Origin: Cyanobium sp. FGCU6
GTDB taxonomy: Bacteria > Cyanobacteriota > Cyanobacteriia > PCC-6307 > Cyanobiaceae
NCBI GenBank assembly: GCA_024958655.1
Contig: JANWUR010000006.1
Coordinates: 62,001 to 126,000 of the forward strand
Direction of reading: 5' to 3'
DNA length: 64,000 nt
Made by a program: the position numbers and the translations under genes. Under the pieces are notes generated by a model, which was not told where the DNA came from, ran no database searches, and saw only the letters and a list, made by a program, of their open reading frames with translations. Below are positions 43,391 to 52,600 of this stretch, piece by piece (the first letter of the stretch is position 1; each line of letters starts with the position of its first letter).

Positions 43391-43466
43391 GTTGACTGGC
43401 GTTCGCTCACACGGCAGCCGGGCGCGGCAGTCGTGGCTAGCAAAGGACCAGTGCTTCCGCTTCCGA

Positions 43467-45134
43467 ATGCCCGTTCTCCAGCCGGAGACGCCTTCTCGGC
43501 AACTTCGCTGTTGCGGCGCCAGCGGTTGTCGCTCGGCCGGTGGCGAGGCTCTGCTGGCGGCGCTGCGCACCGCTCGCGATGCCGACGCCGGCGCCGCGGC
43601 GGGTCTCACGATCAAGCCGGTGGGCTGTCTGCGCCTGTGCGGCCGCGGGCCCCTGGTGGCCTGCGATGGGCCGGAGGGGACACGCCTCTACGGGGCGGTG
43701 CCGCCGGAGCATGCCGCCGACCTTCTGGCCGCGGCCCGTGAGGACGGGCCTGATGCTGGCGTGGCCCGTGCGGCGCTGGAACCCCATCGCCTCGATCTCG
43801 ACGAACCCTTCTTCCGCCTGCAGCGGCCGGTGGTGCTCGAAACCTGCGGCCAGGTCGACCCAGAATCGATCGACGATGCCTTCGCCCATGGCGCCTACGA
43901 CCAGCTGCGACGGGTGCTGGCCGAGCTCACCCCCAAGCAGGTACGCGACGAGGTGCGTCGCAGTGGGTTGCGGGGCCGCGGCGGCGCCGGCTACCCCACC
44001 GGGCTCAAATGGGACACGGTGGCGCTCCAGCCCCCGGGCCCGCGCACAGTCGTGTGCAACGCCGACGAGGGTGACCCCGGTGCCTTCATGGATCGCAGCG
44101 TGCTCGAAAGTGACCCTCACCGGCTGATCGAGGGAATGGCGATCGCCGCCTACGCCGTGGGCGCCGACCACGGCTACGTGTATGTGCGCGCGGAGTATCC
44201 GCTGGCGATCGAACGCCTGCGCCTCGCCCTGCAGCAGGCCCGCCGCAAGGGCGTACTGGGCCGCGGCATCTTCGACAGCGAGTTCTCCCTGGCGATCGAG
44301 GTGCGGGTGGGGGCGGGGGCCTACGTGTGCGGTGAGGAAACGGCCCTGCTGCTCTCAATCCAGGGCCAGCGGGGCATGCCCCGCCCCCGTCCCCCCTACC
44401 CGGCCCAGTCAGGGCTCTGGGGCGCCCCCACCCTGATCAACAACGTCGAAACCTTCAGTGCCGTGCCGGCGATCCTGCGGGAAGGGGGCGACTGGTACGC
44501 GGCGATGGGCACCGAGGGCAGTCGCGGCACCAAGGTGTTCGCCCTCTCGGGCGCCGTGCGCCACACCGGGCTGGTGGAGGTGCCGATGGGCATGCCTCTG
44601 CGCACCGTGGTGGAGGAGATGGGCGGCGGGGTGCCCGATGGCAGCGCCGTGAAAGCCGTCCAGACGGGCGGTCCGTCAGGCGGCTGCATCCCGGCGGAGC
44701 AGCTCGACACCCCGGTGGACTACGAGAGCCTGCTGAGCCTGGGCTCGATGATGGGCTCCGGCGGCATGGTGGTGATGGGTGAGACCACCTCGATGCCGGT
44801 GGTGGCCCGCCACTTCATGCGCTTCAGCGTCAACGAGAGCTGCGGCAAGTGCGTGCCCTGCCGGGCGGGCACGGTGCAGCTGGCCGAGCTGCTCGACCGC
44901 TTCGTGGAGCACCGGGCTGAAACGGCCGATCTGGAGCGGCTGGAGGAGCTCTGCGGCATGGTGCGCGCCACCAGCCTGTGCGGGCTCGGCCAGGCGGCGC
45001 CGAATCCGGTGCTCAGCACCCTGCGCTGGTTCCGCCACGAATACGAAGCAGCCCTGCGGGAGCCGTCGCACTGCGAGCCACCGGACAGCTGCACGGTCGG
45101 TGCCGATGGCGAGACCCGGGGGTACGCGCCATGA
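43467..45134 (+). CDS. hoxF: Bidirectional hydrogenase diaphorase subunit HoxF
   Basis: A 555-residue NuoF-like flavoprotein. The N-terminal 2Fe-2S thioredoxin-like part has CCGASGCRSAGG and VGCLRLCGRGP. The NADH/FMN domain shows GLRGRGGAGYPTGLKW and CNADEGDPGAFMDR. The SLBB-like middle includes GYVYVRAEYPLAIERLRLAL. The 4Fe-4S ligands are in SCGKCVPCRAGT and SLCGLGQAAPNP. It binds FMN and NAD(P)H in the diaphorase unit HoxEFU. The ATG at 43467 is chosen because it lies just upstream of the first cysteine motif. The stop overlaps hoxU (ATGA). Confidence 0.95.
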   Translation: MPVLQPETPSRQLRCCGASGCRSAGGEALLAALRTARDADAGAAAGLTIKPVGCLRLCGRGPLVACDGPEGTRLYGAVPPEHAADLLAAAREDGPDAGVARAALEPHRLDLDEPFFRLQRPVVLETCGQVDPESIDDAFAHGAYDQLRRVLAELTPKQVRDEVRRSGLRGRGGAGYPTGLKWDTVALQPPGPRTVVCNADEGDPGAFMDRSVLESDPHRLIEGMAIAAYAVGADHGYVYVRAEYPLAIERLRLALQQARRKGVLGRGIFDSEFSLAIEVRVGAGAYVCGEETALLLSIQGQRGMPRPRPPYPAQSGLWGAPTLINNVETFSAVPAILREGGDWYAAMGTEGSRGTKVFALSGAVRHTGLVEVPMGMPLRTVVEEMGGGVPDGSAVKAVQTGGPSGGCIPAEQLDTPVDYESLLSLGSMMGSGGMVVMGETTSMPVVARHFMRFSVNESCGKCVPCRAGTVQLAELLDRFVEHRAETADLERLEELCGMVRATSLCGLGQAAPNPVLSTLRWFRHEYEAALREPSHCEPPDSCTVGADGETRGYAP

Positions 45135-45850
45135 GCGTCGTGACCCTGCGCGTGAACGGCCAGGAGGTGGCGGTGCCCGCCGGCGCCAGCCTGCTGGAGG
45201 CCGCCCGCGCCGCCGGCGTGGAACTGCCAACCCTGTGTCATCTTGAGGGGCTCACGCCGGTGGGCGCCTGCCGCCTCTGCCTGGTGGCTTCGGAGACCGG
45301 TGGCCGGCTGCTGCCCGCCTGCGCCACCGAAGCGGCCGAAGGCATGGCGATCCGCACCGACACCGAGGAGCTGCAGCGCTATCGCCGCATGACGGTGGAG
45401 CTGTTCTTCGCTGAAGGCAACCATGTGTGCGCCTTCTGTGTCGCCAACGGCGACTGCGAACTGCAGGACGTGGCGGTGGCGGTGGGGATGGACCACTCCC
45501 GCTTCCCCTATCGCTACCCCCATCGCCACGTCGATGCCTCCCATCCGCTGTTCGCCCTCGATCACCACCGCTGCATCCTCTGCACCCGCTGCGTGCGGGT
45601 GTGCGACGAGATCGAAGGGGCCCACGTCTGGGACGTGGCCCAGCGCGGCAGCGAGTGCACGATCATCGCCGGCCTCGACGAGCCCTGGGGCGCCGTGGAG
45701 GCCTGCACCTCCTGCGGCAAGTGCGTGGATGTGTGCCCCACCGGCGCCCTGTTCCGCAAGGAGGACACCACCGCTGAGAAGCATCCCCACGCCGAGCGGC
45801 CTGAGCAGCTGCGGCGGGCGCGGGAGCAACAGCAATGGAGGAACCAATGA
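45131..45850 (+). CDS. hoxU: Bidirectional hydrogenase diaphorase subunit HoxU
   Basis: A 239-residue NuoG-like iron-sulfur protein. The plant-type 2Fe-2S motif is [16 protein letters not shown] with a later cysteine in LPACATEA. A second cluster region is [13 protein letters not shown]. Two ferredoxin-like motifs, [13 protein letters not shown] and [17 protein letters not shown], hold 4Fe-4S clusters. HoxU passes electrons between HoxF/HoxE and the hydrogenase small subunit HoxY. It starts inside the hoxF stop and ends within the hoxY start region, so translation is coupled on both sides. Confidence 0.95.
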   Translation: MSVVTLRVNGQEVAVPAGASLLEAARAAGVELPTLCHLEGLTPVGACRLCLVASETGGRLLPACATEAAEGMAIRTDTEELQRYRRMTVELFFAEGNHVCAFCVANGDCELQDVAVAVGMDHSRFPYRYPHRHVDASHPLFALDHHRCILCTRCVRVCDEIEGAHVWDVAQRGSECTIIAGLDEPWGAVEACTSCGKCVDVCPTGALFRKEDTTAEKHPHAERPEQLRRAREQQQWRNQ

Positions 45851-46446
45851 GCGATCTTGAACCGGCGGGCGCCGCCGCCCCATCGACTGCCGAGGCCCCG
45901 GCGAAGCTGCGCCTGGCCACCGTCTGGCTGGCGGGTTGCTCCGGCTGCCACATGTCGTTCCTCGATCTCGACGAGTTCCTGTTCGATCTGGCCGAGCGGG
46001 CCGAGGTGGTGTTCTCGCCGGTCGCCAGCGACCTCAAGACGTTCCCCGAGAACGTGGATCTCTGTCTGGTGGAAGGGGCCGTGGCCAACGTCGACAACCT
46101 GGAGCTGGCCCTCACCCTGCGCCAGCGCAGCCGGATGGTGGTGTCGTTCGGCGACTGCGCCGTGACAGCGAATGTGCCGGGGCTGCGCAACCTGCTCACG
46201 GGCCCCGAGGCGGTGCTGGAGCGGGGCTATATGGAGCTGGCCGACCGCGGTGCCCAGCTGCCCCACGCCCCAGGCATCGTGCCGGAGCTGCTGGAGAAGG
46301 TGCTGCCCCTGCATGAGGTGATTCCGGTGGATCTCTATCTGCCGGGCTGTCCGCCGTCGGCGGAGCGGATCCGGGCGGCGATCGAGCCGCTGCTGCACGG
46401 ACAGCCGCCGTTGCTGGAAGGAGCCGCAATGCTCCGTTTCGGCTGA
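45847..46446 (+). CDS. hoxY: NiFe hydrogenase small subunit HoxY
   Basis: A 199-residue small subunit. The proximal cluster ligands lie in [11 protein letters not shown] (Cys31 and Cys34), [15 protein letters not shown] and LPGCPPSAE. There is no twin-arginine leader, as expected for the cytoplasmic group-3d enzyme. I selected the ATG at 45847, which overlaps the hoxU stop and is preceded by GGAGG five bases upstream; an ATG four codons earlier is possible. It pairs with HoxH to form the catalytic dimer. Confidence 0.95.
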   Translation: MSDLEPAGAAAPSTAEAPAKLRLATVWLAGCSGCHMSFLDLDEFLFDLAERAEVVFSPVASDLKTFPENVDLCLVEGAVANVDNLELALTLRQRSRMVVSFGDCAVTANVPGLRNLLTGPEAVLERGYMELADRGAQLPHAPGIVPELLEKVLPLHEVIPVDLYLPGCPPSAERIRAAIEPLLHGQPPLLEGAAMLRFG

Positions 46447-46464
46447 GGTTCCCCAGAGAGCGCC

Positions 46465-47907
46465 ATGACCCGCACCGTCCTGATCGATCCGGTCACCCGC
46501 ATCGAGGGCCACGCCAAGATCACCCTCCACCTCGACGAGGGCGGCCATCTCGTCGATGCCCGCTTCCACGTGGTGGAGTACCGGGGCTTCGAGAAGTTCT
46601 GCGAGGGCCGCCCCTTCACCGAGATGGCGGGCATCACCGCCCGCATCTGCGGGATCTGCCCCGTCAGCCATCTGCTGGCGGCGGCGAAGACCGGCGACAA
46701 GCTGCTGGCGGTGACGATCCCGCCGGCCGCGGCGCGGCTGCGCCGCCTGCTCAACCTGGCCCAGCTCACCCAGAGCCATGCCCTGTCCTTCTTCCACCTG
46801 AGCAGTCCGGATTTCCTGCTCGGCTGGGAGAGCGATCCGGCGAAGCGCAACGTGTTCGGCCTGATGGCCGCCGATCCCGACCTGGCCCGGGCCGGCATCC
46901 GCCTGCGCCAGTTCGGCCAGCAGGTGCTGGAGCTGCTGGGAGGGCGCAAGATCCATTCCGCCTGGGCGGTGCCGGGCGGCGTGCGCACGCCCCTGAGCGC
47001 CGAGGCGAAGGCCTGGATCCTCGATCGTCTGCCGGAGGCCCGGGCCACCGTGCGGCTGGCGCTCGATCTCTACAAGCGCCTGCTCGACGGGCCCCTGCAG
47101 CGGGAGCAGCGGGTGTTCGGCGATTTCCCCAGCCTCTTCCTGGGCCTGGTGGGTGAGGGCGGGCGCTGGGAGCACATCGACGGCACGATCCGGCTGCGCG
47201 CCAGCGACGGCACGATCGTGGCCGACGGCCTGAGCGAAGACGATTACCACGCCTTCCTGGGGGAGGCGGTGGAGCCCTGGAGCTATCTGAAATTCCCCTA
47301 CTACCGTCCGCTCGGCTATCCGGAGGGGATGTACCGGGTGGGTCCCCTGGCGCGGCTGAACGTGTGCGATTCGATCGGCACCCCCTGGGCGGATGCCGAA
47401 CTCGCCGATCTGCGGTCCCGCAGCGGCCGGGTCGCCACCTCATCGTTCGCCTATCACCACGCCCGCCTGGTGGAGATCGTCGCCTGCCTGGAGGCGATCG
47501 AGGAGCTCGTCAACGATCCGGAGCTGATGACCGGGCGGGTGCGCTCGCGCGCCGCGCTCAACCGCAACGAGGCGGTGGGGGTGAGCGAGGCGCCGCGCGG
47601 CACCCTCTTCCACCACTACGTGGTCGACGACGACGGCCTGATCCAGAAGGTGAACCTGATCATCGCCACGGGTCAGAACAACCTGGCGATGAACCGCACC
47701 GTGGCCCAGATCGCCAGGGAGTTCATCACCGAGCCCGTCGGCGCCGACGCCACGATCCCCGAGCCGCTGCTGAACCGGGTGGAGGCGGGCATCCGCTGCT
47801 TCGATCCCTGCCTCTCCTGCAGCACCCATGCCGCCGGCCAGATGCCCCTGCGCCTGGAGCTGCGCGCCGCCGACGGCACCCTGCTGGCCGAGCGCTGCCG
47901 CGGATGA
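46465..47907 (+). CDS. hoxH: NiFe hydrogenase large subunit HoxH
   Basis: A 480-residue catalytic subunit. The active-site ligands are Cys62 and Cys65 in [11 protein letters not shown] and Cys449 and Cys452 in [12 protein letters not shown]. After His455 the frame continues for 25 residues; this tail is expected to be removed by HoxW once nickel is inserted. The N-terminal [16 protein letters not shown] is the standard family opening. HoxH catalyses reversible H2 oxidation or proton reduction with electrons from HoxEFU. Its stop overlaps hoxW. Confidence 0.96.
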   Translation: MTRTVLIDPVTRIEGHAKITLHLDEGGHLVDARFHVVEYRGFEKFCEGRPFTEMAGITARICGICPVSHLLAAAKTGDKLLAVTIPPAAARLRRLLNLAQLTQSHALSFFHLSSPDFLLGWESDPAKRNVFGLMAADPDLARAGIRLRQFGQQVLELLGGRKIHSAWAVPGGVRTPLSAEAKAWILDRLPEARATVRLALDLYKRLLDGPLQREQRVFGDFPSLFLGLVGEGGRWEHIDGTIRLRASDGTIVADGLSEDDYHAFLGEAVEPWSYLKFPYYRPLGYPEGMYRVGPLARLNVCDSIGTPWADAELADLRSRSGRVATSSFAYHHARLVEIVACLEAIEELVNDPELMTGRVRSRAALNRNEAVGVSEAPRGTLFHHYVVDDDGLIQKVNLIIATGQNNLAMNRTVAQIAREFITEPVGADATIPEPLLNRVEAGIRCFDPCLSCSTHAAGQMPLRLELRAADGTLLAERCRG

Positions 47908-48389
47908 TCGGCCCGGCGGCGGCGAATGCCGCAGCGGCGGATCTGGTGATCGCCATCGGCAATCGCCTGCGCGGCGACGATGGGGTGGGCCCGTTCCTGG
48001 TGGAACACCTGCAGATGCCGGCGGTGCAGATCCGTACGGTGCACCAGCTCACGCCCGATCTGGCCCCCGAACTTGTGGGGGCGGAGCGGGTGCTGTTCGT
48101 GGATGCCTGGCAGGCACCGGCCGGGGCCCGTCCCTGCCTCCGGCCGCTGCAACCGTCTGGCGATGGCACAACGGTGGAGAGCCATCGGCTGGAACCCGCC
48201 CAGCTGCTGCAGGTGGCGGAGCTGCTGTTCGGCGGGGTGGTGGCGGCCCAGGAACTGCTGGTGCCCGCCTTCGCCTTTGCCCACGGGGAGCAGTTCTCCG
48301 CTGAGCTGCGCCGCCAGTTGCCGGCGGCCCGGCGGCTGCTGCACGACTGGCTCCAGCAGGGGGGGGGGCAGCGACGATGCATGAGCTGA
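47904..48389 (+). CDS. hoxW: Hydrogenase maturation protease HoxW
   Basis: A 161-residue endopeptidase of the HyaD/HycI/HoxW type. The N-terminal [20 protein letters not shown] has the nickel-sensing GN-x-x-x-x-DDG motif. A second conserved acidic residue is in VLFVDAW, and a His is in [13 protein letters not shown]. It removes the C-terminal tail of HoxH after nickel loading. It overlaps hoxH by four bases at the start and hypA by 13 bases at the end, placing processing directly downstream of its substrate gene. Confidence 0.9.
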   Translation: MIGPAAANAAAADLVIAIGNRLRGDDGVGPFLVEHLQMPAVQIRTVHQLTPDLAPELVGAERVLFVDAWQAPAGARPCLRPLQPSGDGTTVESHRLEPAQLLQVAELLFGGVVAAQELLVPAFAFAHGEQFSAELRRQLPAARRLLHDWLQQGGGQRRCMS

Positions 48390-48772
48390 GCCTGATGGAG
48401 GCCGTGCGCGAGCAGGCCCTGGAGCAGGCGAGCCGCCACGGGGCCGGGCGGATCGTGGCGATCACCCTGCGGATCGGCAGCCTGGCGGGGGTGGAGCCGG
48501 AGGCCCTGCGCTTCGCCTTCACGGTGGTGATGGCGGACACCATGGCCGAGGGGGCCCGGCTGGTGATTGAGGCCGTGCCTGCCGTGTGTTTCTGCAGCCC
48601 CTGCGGCCAGCCGTTCCCGGCACCCGGGGGGAACTGTGAATGTCCTCGGTGCGGAGCGATCAGCCTCGAGCTGCTGCAGGGCCGTGAGCTGGAGCTGCGC
48701 TCGCTGGAAGTGGAGGAGGGCAGCGGACAGCCCGTCGTTGTGTCCGAGTCGTCAGCGGAAGATTTTCCATGA
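48377..48772 (+). CDS. hypA: Nickel metallochaperone HypA
   Basis: A 131-residue protein. The N-terminal [10 protein letters not shown] supplies the nickel ligands His2 and Glu3. The zinc site is formed by CFCSPCG and CECPRCG. The usual C-terminal LELLQGRELELRSLEVE follows. It delivers Ni to HoxH with HypB. The last 15 residues (QPVVVSESSAEDFP region) extend slightly beyond typical HypA. It ends 67 bases before the caspase-like gene, which interrupts the hypA-hypB order common in hyp operons. Confidence 0.93.
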   Translation: MHELSLMEAVREQALEQASRHGAGRIVAITLRIGSLAGVEPEALRFAFTVVMADTMAEGARLVIEAVPAVCFCSPCGQPFPAPGGNCECPRCGAISLELLQGRELELRSLEVEEGSGQPVVVSESSAEDFP

Positions 48773-48839
48773 CTCCCGCGCCGCCTGGCCGCGCCCTGTC
48801 GAAGATGGCTGCCACGGTTCCGCAGCCGCCGAGGAGGAG

Positions 48840-49667
48840 ATGGCCCGACAGGCGTTGTGCATCGGTATCAACGACTACCCCGGAACGGCCAGTGACCTGG
48901 CGGGCTGCGTCAACGACGCCAACGACTGGGCGGCGGAGCTGCAGCAGCGCGGCTTCACGGTGCACACCCTCCTCGACGACCAGGCCACCAAGGCCGCGAT
49001 GGTGCAGGCGATCCGCGAGCGGTTGCAGGCTGCCGCACCCGGGGATCTGGTGGTGATCACCTTCTCCGGCCACGGCACCATCGCTCCCGACCGCGACGGC
49101 GATGAGGCCGACGGCTACGACGAGGCCCTCTGCCCGTTCGACATCGGCGGGGGCGAGGTGCTGATCGACGACGACATCCGCGGCCTGTTCACGTCCCGGG
49201 GCCCCGGCGTGCGGCTGGTGCTGATCTCCGACAGCTGCCATTCCGGCACGCTCCTGCGGCAGCCGGCGACTGTGGCCGCCGATCTCCCCCGGCCCCGGTT
49301 CCTGCCCATGGGCTCCTGGCTGCCTGAGGCGGCCCTGCCCCGCGGCGGCGATCAACAGCCGCTCGCTTCGCTCCCCATCACCGCCACCCGCTCCCCCTGG
49401 ACCGGCGCCGTCGCCGGCGGCGGCGACCTGCTGATGGCGGGATGTGAGGAGGGTCCGGAGCGCTTCAGCTACGACGGGCGCTTCGCCGGACGGGCCAACG
49501 GCGCCTTCAGCCACTACGCCCTGAGAACCCTGCGCAGCCTGCCGGCCGATGCCACTTATGCCCAGTGGTATGCGGCGATCCGCCGCTACCTGCCCGCGGC
49601 GGCCTATCAGCAGACGCCCCAGCTCATGGGCAGCCAGGAGGTGCTGGCCTCACCGGTGCTGCAGTGA
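48840..49667 (+). CDS. Caspase-like (C14) peptidase
   Basis: A 275-residue protein with the caspase/metacaspase fold. It opens ALCIGINDYPGTASDLAGC, the orthocaspase first strand. The catalytic His78 is in VITFSGHGT and Cys133 is in LISDSCHSGT, so the dyad is complete. An acidic loop (DRDGDEADGYDEALCP) next to the active site could bind Ca2+, as in metacaspases. The last third (ADATYAQWYAAIRRYLPAAA, then QTPQLMGSQEV) is the usual tail of bacterial C14 proteins. There is no signal peptide, so it is probably cytosolic. GAGGAG precedes the ATG. The stop overlaps the GTG start of the large CHAT protein, so the two are co-translated. Substrate unknown; Arg/Lys specificity is typical. Confidence 0.88.
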   Translation: MARQALCIGINDYPGTASDLAGCVNDANDWAAELQQRGFTVHTLLDDQATKAAMVQAIRERLQAAAPGDLVVITFSGHGTIAPDRDGDEADGYDEALCPFDIGGGEVLIDDDIRGLFTSRGPGVRLVLISDSCHSGTLLRQPATVAADLPRPRFLPMGSWLPEAALPRGGDQQPLASLPITATRSPWTGAVAGGGDLLMAGCEEGPERFSYDGRFAGRANGAFSHYALRTLRSLPADATYAQWYAAIRRYLPAAAYQQTPQLMGSQEVLASPVLQ

Positions 49668-52600
49668 CGTCCGCCGCCGGCCCTCGACCGTTGCGCCTGC
49701 TGGGAACACCCCTGAGCGGGCCCGCGCTCCCTGAGGGGCTGCTGACGGCCCGCTCCGGCCCCGAAGGCGACGACCCCTTCCTTCCAGCCGGCCTGGTGCG
49801 GGTGGAGCAGGCCTTTGCCCTCGGTTCCCTTGCCCGCGATGGCCAGGCCGAAACGGTGGATCTGCCCGCCGACCAGGTGGTGCTGCTGGAGCTGGAGGAG
49901 GGTCTGAACCTGATCACCACCGCTGGGGCACTGGAGCGCCGCCTCACCGGTCCGAAGGCCAGGACGGTGGTTGATCGGGGGGTGGCGGAGCGGGGGCTGG
50001 CGGGGGACCTGGCCGGCCTGGTCACGGGCCGGTTGTTCCGCCTCGATCTGGGGGTGGACGCGATCCTGGAGGAGGCGCGCGAGCGGGCCCTGGATTTCGC
50101 CCGCCGCCGGCTGGGGGAGGTGGCCGGTGAGCGGTTGCGCCGGGCCGCCGAACTCGGGATGTCGTGGTGGGGAACCCGGGCGCTGATGGCGGCGATCGAG
50201 CAGCGCCTCCCCGTGGCTCCGGGCCTCTACCGCTGGAGCGAGGGTCAGCCCGCCGATGGCGATCGCTGCGACGAGGGAGATCCGAGGCTGGTGGCGGCCG
50301 CGGCCCAGGGCCCCCTGCTGGTGCTGATCCACGGGGTGGCCTCGAGCAGCGAGGGCAGCTTCGGCGACCTGTGCCGGTCAGATCCCGCCCTGTGGCGCGC
50401 CGTGCGCACCCACTACGGCGACCGCATCTTCGCCTTCGAGCACCGCACCTTCTCGGAAGGTCCGATCGAGAACGCCCTGGCCCTGGCCAGGGTGCTCCCC
50501 CGAGGCGCCCGGCTGGCTCTGCTCACCCACTGCCGCGGCGGTCTGGTGGGCGATCTGCTGGCGCTGGAGGACATCGACGATGGTCTGATCGAAGGGTTCC
50601 GGCGCCTGCCCACCGAGATCGGGGCGGGCGAGGGCGACGACCGCGAGCGGCTCGCCTCCGAGCTGGGGGAGGCCCATGCCGAGCATCGGGAGCAGCTGCG
50701 CGGCCTGCGCACCCTGCTGCGCGAGCGAGCCCTGCGGATCGAGCGCTACGTGCGGGTGGCGGCACCGGCCCGCGGCACCAGGCTCGCCAGTGCCCACCTC
50801 GACGGCTTTCTCTCCTGCCTGCTGAGCCTGATCGGACTGGTGCCGGTGCTGGCCGGCAACCCGATCTATGCCGCCGCCCGGCGGGTGGTGCTGGAGATCG
50901 TGCGCCATCGCACCAATCCCGCCCTGGTGCCGGGCATCGAGGCGATGCTGCCCGATGCACCCATGGGCCGCCTGCTGGCCGAGGCCAGGCCCCGGCCCGC
51001 CCTGGCGATGGCGGTGGTGGCAGGCGACGTGGAGGGCGACCAGCTGGTGCGCCGCCTCGCTCTGCTGCTGAGCGATGCCGCCTTCTTCCAGCTCCACCCC
51101 AACGACCTGCTGGTCGACACCGACGCGATGCTGGCGGGCATCGCCCCCTCCGCTGGTGCCCGCCTGCTGCTGCAGCGGGGGCCGCGGGTGGCCCATTTCC
51201 GCTACGGCGCCGATCCAGTGGTGCGTCGGGCGGTGCAGGACTGGCTGATCAGCCCCGATCCTTCCCAGCTGACGGCCTTCACGCCCCTGGCGCCGCCCCT
51301 GGCGGAGCGTACGGCCGCCGTGTCCGTGGACGAGATCCCGGCGCCTGCCGTGCGTGGCGGCACCAGGGGTGAGGCGCCGGTGCTGGTGCTGCTGCCGGAG
51401 TTCCTGGCCTCGCATCTGCGGCGCAGGCCGGGGGGTGAGCGGATCTGGTTCGACGGCCCGACCATGGCCCGCGAGGGTCTGGAGCCGCTGCGATCGATGG
51501 AGGCGGGCGCCATCGCGGCCGAGCGTCCCTTCGCCCTCGCCTATGGCGATCTCTGCGCCCATCTGGGCCGCAGCCACCGGCTGGCCCCCTTCGCCTACGA
51601 CTGGCGCCAGCCGCTCGATGTGCTGGCGGACCGTCTGGCGGCCCACCTGAACCGCCTGCTCGAGGAGACCGCCGACCGCCGGGTGCCGGTGCGGCTGCTC
51701 GCCCATGGCATGGGCGGGCTGGTGGTGCGCGCCCTGGTGCATCGCCAGCCCGCGGTGTGGGAGGCGGTGATGGCCAGGGAGGGGGCGCGGCTGGTGATGC
51801 TCGGCACCCCCAACCAGGGCACGCACCTGATGACGCTGACCCTGCTGGGTAAGTCGGAGCTGATCCGCGGACTCGGGCGGATGGATCGGGGCCACAGCCT
51901 GCAGCAGCTGGTGAACGACCTGGCCCGCTTCCCCGGGGCCCTGCAGCTGCTGCCGCGCCCTGGCTTCGAGGAGGTGGAGGGCGCGCCGCCGCTCGACGTC
52001 GCCGATCCCGCCCTCTGGGCCCGGCTGGGGCAGGCGAACCGGGACCGCTGGTTCGGGGACGGGATCGCCCCCCAGCTGGATCCGGCGCTGCTGGCGCAGG
52101 GCCGCTGGCTGTGGGATCGGGATGGCAGTAAGCCCGCACTGCCGCAGGAGCATGCCGATCGGGTGATCGATGTGCAGGGCCAGGCGGCGAACACCCCCTG
52201 CGGGGTGGAGATCCGGGAGGGTCGGCTGTGGCTGCTGGGCACCCCCTGCGGTGACGGCTGGGTGAGCTGGCGCTCGGGGCGGATCCCGGGCATCGGCGCC
52301 ACCTACCGGCTTCCCGCCGATCACGGTGGGCTTGCCGACAGTCCGGCCCATTTCCCCGCTCTCGAGGATCTCCTCTGCGACGGGGCCACGGCGAAGCTGG
52401 AGGTGGTGCCGGTCGGAGCTCCTGAGACGGCAGAAACCCTGAGGTACGACGCCGGGCCGGTTCCCTGGCCCACGGAGGAGGAGCTCACCCGCAGCCTGGT
52501 GGGAGGCCGGCCGCGGGCCCGCGCCGTGCCGCCGTCCGCCGGCCCGCTGCAGGTGAGCTGCGTGGCGATGGATCTGCGCCACATCGACACCCCGGTGATG